Assembly: GCA_017354895.1 (NCBI GenBank)
Contig: CP071493.1
Location: 2,852,001 to 2,916,000, forward strand
DNA from: Podospora comata
Taxonomy: Eukaryota > Ascomycota > Sordariomycetes > Sordariales > Podosporaceae
Reading direction: 5' to 3'
Length of the DNA: 64,000 nt
Part shown: one piece after another, positions 57,801 through 64,000 of the stretch
Layout of the letters: each line of letters opens with the position of its first letter
Numbering within the stretch: the first letter of the stretch is position 1
Translations under genes and position numbers: made by a program
Notes under the pieces: model-generated
Database searches by the model: none
Seen by the model: the letters and a program-made list of their open reading frames with translations, nothing else
What the model was told of the DNA's origin: nothing

Positions 57801-59295
57801 AGAGACAACCACCAGCCCTTTTACCCCTCCTTTTTCCAACATCTCGAACCTCAACCTCACACCCCCACGGTCGATCTGCCAGGGTGTGTTTTTGACCTTT
57901 CTGCAACAGATCTCCTGCCAAGGAAAATGCTACCGCCGGCGCCGGAGTTGCAAGATGCGGCCCTGCGTGGCCGGGTCATCTTGGCATCTCGATCTTGACC
58001 TCTCTCCACCAAACATCCAACAACACGCCGTGGTTGCCGAATACTTTGTCTCGGCCGAATTCTGTCTTTTGGCACCACCACATGAAAAAAAAAATAGTTC
58101 GTCCGTAGGCTAAGTCAACTCGGCTGCCAAGGAGGGTTGTGAACCGCATGTGTTCGAGAAGGAAACCTGGCCAAGAGTCCGGTGGAACAGCTTTGCCTAT
58201 CTTGCGTCTTCGTATGCAACGCAGATTCCATCTTGAACGAATCTCTACAGCTCAGCCGGATCTTTGACTGGCAACACAACAGTCAAGAGGGTGTACTGGC
58301 TATCCGAAAGACACAAACAGCACATCCGAGCCTCCCATAACGCCATCTTCAACCCTTGTAGATAGGTAACCAACGCATCAAGCTTTTCGTCTTGGAAAGT
58401 GCATCCCACCTCCCTCAACACCACAGGCAAGCATGCCGTGGCCCCTGGTAAGAATGCAGCAGGGGAATGGACACCATCAATCTATCAACACCAACCCAGT
58501 AACCAACCTCACGGTAAAGTAACACCACAGATGAAGTGGGGTAGTAGCAGATTTAAAACCCGCAACCGCCTCACTCTTCCCCAGATAGACCTTCGCTCGT
58601 GGTAATTATGCCCGAGATGGAATGGGACCGCATGTAGGATGATTGCCTTGCAACTGGAGGTGTACACGCACCAACGCTGTGGCATGCTTGCGGAACCTCT
58701 TCCGAGGAGAGGCAAGTCTGAAAGTGTCATCTCATCCTTCTCCCGATGTCAATAATGAGCAACTGTCGGAGCTCCCGCGTAACCCCGAGTCGTAAGCACC
58801 AACCCCCAACATAAGGTATAACCAACTGCTTTCCAAACCCCCTGATGTACGATCAGGGACTCTTATCCCCGTGTGGTTCCCATACACCCCCCCCCCTTGG
58901 TGCTATGTAAGACCAGCTTGCCCAAGCCACTGCGAAACCAACCATAGCACCTCAGCCTCGGACATCAACCCAGTAAAGAATCCCATTCTCGTCTATAAGA
59001 CCACAGGTCGACACAGCTAAATAGTACAACAGCAACCAAACCACATACACAAGCCCATTCTTACATCACCACCCCCTACCCCCCTCCCACCTCCCTCAAC
59101 AGCACCACAAAAGCAAATGAAAAAGACCAAATTCATATCATTCATACACCCCCAGTTTCTCGCTTTTCATTTCCCTGTTCCCATCCCCCCATAGGTACCC
59201 CCCTATGTTCTGTATATTGTTTCTTCCATCCCCTATTCCCATTCTCAACCCTCCTTCCCATTACACCCCCCATTCAACCTCCCAAGCCAGGTGGT
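54803..59295. other. 4.5 kb gene-free interval
   Basis: No gene, known RNA or transposon is recognisable. The first several hundred bases are the pyruvate carboxylase promoter and leader, with a G-run cluster at 54,850-54,890 that could form a G-quadruplex. Frames of up to about 115 codons occur on both strands but have no coding character or start context. The 56.5-58.8 kb part is AT-neutral unique sequence. Confidence 0.5.
55579..55617. repeat. (GAG)n microsatellite
   Basis: About 13 perfect GAG/GGA triplets, in noncoding DNA. Confidence 0.95.
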
Positions 59296-60023
59296 CTACC
59301 GGGCAGCAGGCGTAGCAGCAGCAGCAGACTCAACCGGCTTCCCCTCCAGCGCCCCCTTCTTCAAAGCCTCCTCCTTCCCCCCCCACTTGTGCCACTGCAA
59401 ATACCTATACCCCTGCGTCAACTGCGCAGCCTCATTGACAGCATGGCACGCAAACAAGAGGTAATTTGCGGGGGTGACAGCGAGGGAGAAGCGCATAAAC
59501 GTCGCGGAATAAACGCAAAGAGCGCCCGTCATGGGGCCCGAGATCCTGTTGCACCACCACCACCATTGTCAGCTTTTGTTTCTGTTCACACCACGACAAG
59601 GAAGGGGGTAACCTACAGTTCAGGGCTCTTCTGCGTATCCATCACCGCAGCAAGGGGGATGCCAAAGTTGGAGACGGGGCCCCAGAAGTCTATTCCATCA
59701 TGAATGTTAGCAACGAGGTCGCGTGCCTGTTGTCCCTCAATCTCTCTTTTTCTCTCTTTCTCCTGATCCAACGCTCCCAACAACCCTCAACACCTCCCCC
59801 CAGCTCCCAAATCTCCCAATCCCCCCTTCCAACCCTCCTCCCCTCAACACCTGACCTTCCCTCCCTTGCCGGCCGGAATCGGCCCTCCCTCACCAACAAA
59901 CCCTCCCAAATCCCGGCCGAGATCCCAAAAACTAAAACCAAAGAACTTACGCGTAGAGCAAACATAATCCAGCACCGGGTTAGCCCGAATCTTAGCATTG
60001 ATCGCCTTGACAAAAGCAGCCAT
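59296..60023 (-). CDS. MPC1: Mitochondrial pyruvate carrier subunit 1
   Basis: Three exons, 60023-59951, 59689-59617 and 59545-59296; product 131 aa, the usual size. The first exon encodes a basic amphipathic N-terminus ([22 protein letters not shown]); joined to the second it reads [46 protein letters not shown], the MPC1 signature, followed by [28 protein letters not shown] and HKWGGKEE. With MPC2/3 it forms the heterodimer that carries pyruvate across the inner mitochondrial membrane. The C-terminus is Ala-rich ([11 protein letters not shown]). The 261-bp first intron is long for this window and C-rich. Confidence 0.96.
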
Positions 60024-60884
60024 CTTTTCTTTTCCGTTCTGTCTGTCTGTCAGTCGTCGGTGTTGTCGGTGGAGTGGCTAATAATGTCGGAGGGATCGGA
60101 GAGTCGCAACAACTAATCCTGGAAATAATTCTTGGGGATGCTCCGGGGACCGCTGCTGCAGCGCTGGCACAGGTCCGGTCCGCCCGCTGTAACAACACTG
60201 AAAAAATAGCGGGCAATCCAATTCGCAGTCATCAAACGAGGTCCGTGCACCCTTTTTTTGCGTCACCGGACATTGATGACAACAAGACCATGAGCTGTCA
60301 TTGTAAAAGTCAAGGTTGCCAATTGGTTGAATTCGGGGGCGTTTACTACATCTATTATTCACAAGTGAGATATCTGCCACAGTAGAACAGACAGTTGGCA
60401 CCTAATCGTTGTGAATTTGTTGTTGAAGCTCGCTCTCGAGCTTCTGTATGGGGTGTCCAAGGGTTGTGCAACACCAACATCCATCCATATTCACGACCGC
60501 ATATGTACATAGTCCTCAAAGGCAACAGCAATATCCTCTGTTCTGTCACCATCCACGCCGCCCAAACTCCTCGGACTTCTCATTCCTCTTCTCTTTGTCC
60601 CGTTTGCCTGTCTTGCATACTCTGCTCGCCCCTTATTCTCAAGAACACAATTCGCTGATTTCCGGCCCTTTGTAATGTTTCATCAAGAAATCCCCAAACG
60701 CCGCCAAAAGAAAACAGTAAAACCTTCAAGCTTTCCAGGCAGAAATCTAGCTTTTCGTCGGCCAAGTGAAGACCCACCCCCATCACATACAAGTTCGCAG
60801 CCATTCGTCGTATTTGATGTCGTCGTATGTTGTGTGGCGGGGCATCTCAGTAAGTAGTGTTGGGTCGGCCACCAAACGTAATCA
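60024..60884. other. Intergenic region between MPC1 and SmB
   Basis: Contains the MPC1 promoter and the SmB 3' flank. No gene recognised. Confidence 0.5.
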
Positions 60885-61794
60885 TTAACGGCGAGGAGGA
60901 GGGTTGAAGCCAGAAGGAGGGCCACCGCCGGGAGGGAATCCAGGGGGGAAGCCACCGGGCGCGCCGGGAAAGCCAGCAGGAGGGAATCCACCTCCAAATC
61001 CTGGTGGAGGGGCTATAACTTCGTTAGTGAAGGTGTCAAACAGCAAGGCTTGGAGAAGATCAGCTTACGAGCACCACGGCCAGGGGCGCCAGGAAAACCG
61101 GGAGCACCGGGGAAGCCTGGGAAAGCTGGGGGAGGGACGGCGCCGCCAATACCAGCAGCAGGGCCGGCAAGGGAGATGGGAGCAGCGGCGCCGCGGCCAG
61201 CCGGTCTTGCGACACCAGGTCCCGTTGCGAGCGCAGAGGCAACACTGGGACCGCCAGTCTTGCCCAAACGAGCGCTTGGGTCAGCCGGCGGCGGCGATTC
61301 GACGGAAAGGGATACAATGTGGGCGCCTCGAACGATCGTCAGACCCAGTGTCCGCTTCTCCTCCTGCTCGATGGTCTGCGCGCCAGATGATGATGCGCCG
61401 GGGGCGGAGGGCTTGTTTTGCTTCCTTTTGATCCGGCGGAACTCTTCGGTATCGGCGAGCACAAGGTTCATGTGCTTATCGAAAGCGAGCATCTAAGATG
61501 ATTCGAGTCAGTGGCAAGAACGTGCTAAGTGGTGGTAGGAGATGCGTACCTGACCCGTCATCTGACGGCCATCATTCAGCGTTACGCGCATCCGGTAGTT
61601 GATCTAATCAAACGTTAGTTCTGCCTCGCCGTGTGCTATCGTGACTGGGGAGGTATACATACGTAACCGGCCTAGATATCATGCGCCTTGTCAGTGGTCA
61701 ATGTCAACAAACAGATGCCTGTAAGAGCGGTCGCGCGGAGGGGAGGACGGATGCCTGAACTTACCATCTTGCCCTGCTTGTTAGAGGCCGACAT
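60885..61794 (-). CDS. SMB1: Small nuclear ribonucleoprotein SmB
   Basis: Five exons, 61794-61765 (30 nt), 61671-61663 (9 nt, AGY), 61603-61550 (54 nt), 61492-61069 and 61012-60885; product 214 aa. Spliced N-terminus: [52 protein letters not shown], i.e. Sm motif 1; Sm motif 2 follows as [20 protein letters not shown]. The C-terminal half is Gly/Pro/Ala-rich with FPGAP and GFPPG repeats and ends NPPPRR, like SmB/B' proline-rich tails. It is one of seven Sm proteins forming the ring on U1, U2, U4 and U5 snRNAs. All exon joins except the last are in phase 0. Divergent from the L11 gene. Confidence 0.95.
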
Positions 61795-62249
61795 GGTTGC
61801 GGCGTTGTTGCCACTGCAAAGTAGCTTCTGGTTTCAAAAATTGGGGGTTGGGTTGACGAAGTTCTGGTAACTATCGTCTGTTGCGGTCTCGTAATGCGCT
61901 TTGGGGGAAAGGCTTCAGAGTCTCGCGTGGTGGTTGGTTAGCGGGAGCACAAGACGACGAGGCCCAATTGAAATTTGAACGCGAGGCTGAGAGGAGAGCT
62001 CCCGACGCGACTGGCCAGCCCGCCACGAGCTCGAGCCACACCTCATCAGCCATTTGACACAAGCCACATTCACCTTGTCCCCCACCAGCGTTCCCGCACC
62101 AGCAGGCAGGAGCGAACTCTTGGCGGGTCCCCACACCCACAATCCAAAATTGTGGAAGCAAAATCAACCTCACACTTTTTGAAATTTCTCGATCGTCAAC
62201 CACGAGCCGAATCGCCCAGTCCCCCGATTTCGACGACAACACCGCCGCC
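61795..62249. promoter_or_regulatory. Bidirectional promoter region SmB/L11
   Basis: A 455-bp interval between two divergent housekeeping start codons, with no gene inside; it serves as upstream region for both. Confidence 0.65.
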
Positions 62250-62904
62250 ATGGTACGTGATGATTGGGGAAAAACGCTTCTCAAGAGAATTCGGAAATAC
62301 TAACATCGTGATTTCCAGTCTGCTGAGAAGGCCCAGAACCCCATGCGGGAGCTCCGCATCCAGAAGCTCGTCCTGAACATCTCAGTCGGCGAGTCTGGTG
62401 ATAGACTTACCCGTGCTGCCAAGGTGCTGGAGCAGCTGAGCGGTCAGACCCCCGTCTACAGTAAGTTTTGTTTTCTCTCCAGACAGCCTCGAGGATTTCG
62501 ACTCGATTCTAACTCGTATGTCCCCAGGCAAGGCCCGCTACACCGTCCGTACCTTCGGTATCCGCCGTAACGAAAAGATCGCCGTCCACGTCACCGTCCG
62601 TGGCCCCAAGGCCGAGGAGATTCTCGAGCGTGGCCTCAAGGTCAAGGAGTACGAGCTGCGCAAGCGCAACTTCTCCGAGACCGGCAACTTCGGCTTCGGT
62701 ATTTCCGAGCACATCGATCTCGGCATCAAGTACGACCCCGGTATCGGTATCTACGGCATGGACTTCTACTGCTGCATGACCCGCCCCGGTGAGCGTGTTG
62801 CTCGCCGCCGCCGCGCCAAGGCTAGAGTCGGTGCCAGCCACCGCATCACCCGCGACGACACCGTCAAGTGGTTCAAGCAGCGCTTCGATGCCATTGTCCG
62901 CTAA
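62250..62904 (+). CDS. RPL11: 60S ribosomal protein L11 (uL5)
   Basis: Three exons, 62250-62252 (the ATG alone), 62319-62460 and 62528-62904, introns 66 and 67 bp with consensus donors (GTACGT, GTAAGT); product 173 aa, the family length. The second exon gives [30 protein letters not shown] and QLSGQTPVY; the third [56 protein letters not shown] and [16 protein letters not shown]. Binds 5S rRNA with L5 in the central protuberance. Codons are almost purely C/G-ending, as expected. An intron directly behind the start codon is common in fungal ribosomal protein genes. The frame alone would miss the start codon, which is fixed by the splice signals. Confidence 0.97.
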
Positions 62905-64000
62905 ATGTGGTCAGTTGTGTTAGTGCTGGGCGGAATCAACAAAACAAAACTGGGAAATCAAAGGGAATGGGGAGTTTCGGCTCATCGGCATCTCTAGGAG
63001 GAGGGGGGAAAACACACAAAATGGATGGCGTTTTCTCTCCAACGGGCAAATGTGTAGTGCAGCTTATGATACCTTGGCGATTCTTTCGTCCACCTGCTTG
63101 TTCCTGCTTTTCAGCAGGACGAGCCACGGCCTCAGAGACCGACCGGCGTTATGCCGGCTTACCAATCCCTTAATTCCCGTGACAGAAGCGTTCTGCGCGT
63201 CTCCCTCCCACTTGTTTGGTGAAGCAATGGATGTGACTGTCCGAGAGCTCGTCTCCTCGAAGTATGGTATTCACCAGGTGTTGAGGCTCGTATGTGCTGC
63301 AGCATGTGCCGTAGCTTTGTAGATCAGGAGCCTGTTTCTTGTCCGCTGTCAAGATCGAAACTAAGTATCAATAGTCTGTTGGAGAGACTCGTGGCTTAAT
63401 GGTCAGGATCTTTACGCATGTCAGGGACTAAGCAGTTAGCATCACCTCGCTCATCAGAAGTGTGTGATTCTACAATTGAGGAAGTCGATGTTGCTGCCAT
63501 GGCCTCTTGGGGAACAAGTATCACGAACACACATAGAGTAAAGACAGACCAATACAATGATAACAACAATTTCCCAAAACCTCCAATTCTGTGGCTGAAT
63601 GACACCGCCGCCCGCTCACTTGCTAGCTAAATTACATGAACCCTCATGTACAGTATATGCATATCATGCAAAAAATGCATTGCATTATGATAGCCCTTCT
63701 TGCATCCCCCATTCATGTCATTACTGGGACATCAAATTAACGCCGACTATCCCCTTCCTATTTCCCTTTTTATGGGCCTCCCCGGCATGTACATGCGTTC
63801 CTGTTATCGTAAATATCATCCGTCTACAACTCAGGAGCCATCTCCTGATGTCTCATCATGTGTACAGTATATAAAACAATAGAAAGAAAGGACGATGACT
63901 CAAAGAGCATTCATTGAAATTGGGTTAACTGGAGGACTGGGCAAAGGGCCAGTCTCCTGCGCGGCATACCTCCTGGCGGCAGAAGGCTTTCTCTCGCGCT
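62905..64000. other. 3' flank and gene-free end of window
   Basis: No convincing gene. At the right edge, a minus-strand frame from 64000 to the stop at about 63926 could be the last codons of a gene lying outside the window (ending GDWPFAQSSS), but the piece is too short to judge. Confidence 0.4.

Noticed and set aside
1-64000. CRISPR arrays, bacterial operons or prophage
   Set aside because: No regularly spaced identical repeats; gene structure is clearly fungal with spliceosomal introns.
63926-64000. 3' end of a minus-strand gene at the right edge
   Set aside because: Only about 25 codons are visible, which is too short to support a call.

Overview
The window is nuclear DNA of a filamentous ascomycete, most likely a Sordariomycete (Sordariales-like). 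The reasons are: short spliceosomal introns of about 50-95 bp with GTAHGT donors and CTRAC-like branch points; no operons; an alpha-type pheromone precursor of the Sordariomycete WC...GQSCW class; a 2EXR-domain protein; a fumarate reductase-cytochrome b5 fusion; and a TTAGGG-type telo-box. I could assign 15 protein families with good support, most of them housekeeping, and resolved the exon structure of most by joining reading frames across consensus splice sites.

Layout. 0.4-7 kb: PER1 (GPI-anchor remodelling), a GNAT acetyltransferase, ERV46 (ER-Golgi cargo receptor) and an unknown gene with a probable homopolymer frameshift. 7.6-10.1 kb: a decayed accessory pair, one gene broken by a frameshift and a 2EXR gene with two in-frame amber codons. 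13.2-24.9 kb: a Sel1-repeat protein, proteasome subunit beta 2, the long FG nucleoporin Nup159 and a KDEL-receptor-like protein with an unusual acidic tail. 26-30.3 kb: soluble fumarate reductase with a cytochrome b5 tail and a luciferase-domain (DUF5519-like) membrane protein. 30.3-37.9 kb: gene-poor accessory DNA holding a membrane-protein remnant, a Cys-rich putative zinc protein, a small unknown protein and a strongly structured locus with Pol III-like boxes. 37.9-62.9 kb: pheromone precursor, FMP32-like mitochondrial protein, NOP2 rRNA methyltransferase, clathrin heavy chain, pyruvate carboxylase (10 exons, one of 8 nt), a 4.5 kb gene-free stretch, mitochondrial pyruvate carrier 1, SmB and ribosomal protein L11. 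The last kilobase has no convincing gene.

Gene functions touch on secretion and trafficking (PER1, ERV46, KDEL-receptor-like protein, clathrin), pyruvate and fumarate metabolism (MPC1, pyruvate carboxylase, fumarate reductase), RNA and ribosome biology (NOP2, SmB, L11, Nup159) and mating (pheromone precursor). As expected in a eukaryote, neighbours are not functionally coupled, apart from possible shared promoters between divergent pairs.

The most interesting observations are: the pheromone precursor, whose Kex2-bounded spacers contain a second repeated two-cysteine peptide type; the 36.2-36.4 kb structured RNA candidate; the decayed accessory pair; and a gene-wide compositional switch (C-rich 5' half, G/T-rich 3' half of the coding strand) in many moderately expressed genes but not in the codon-optimised ones.
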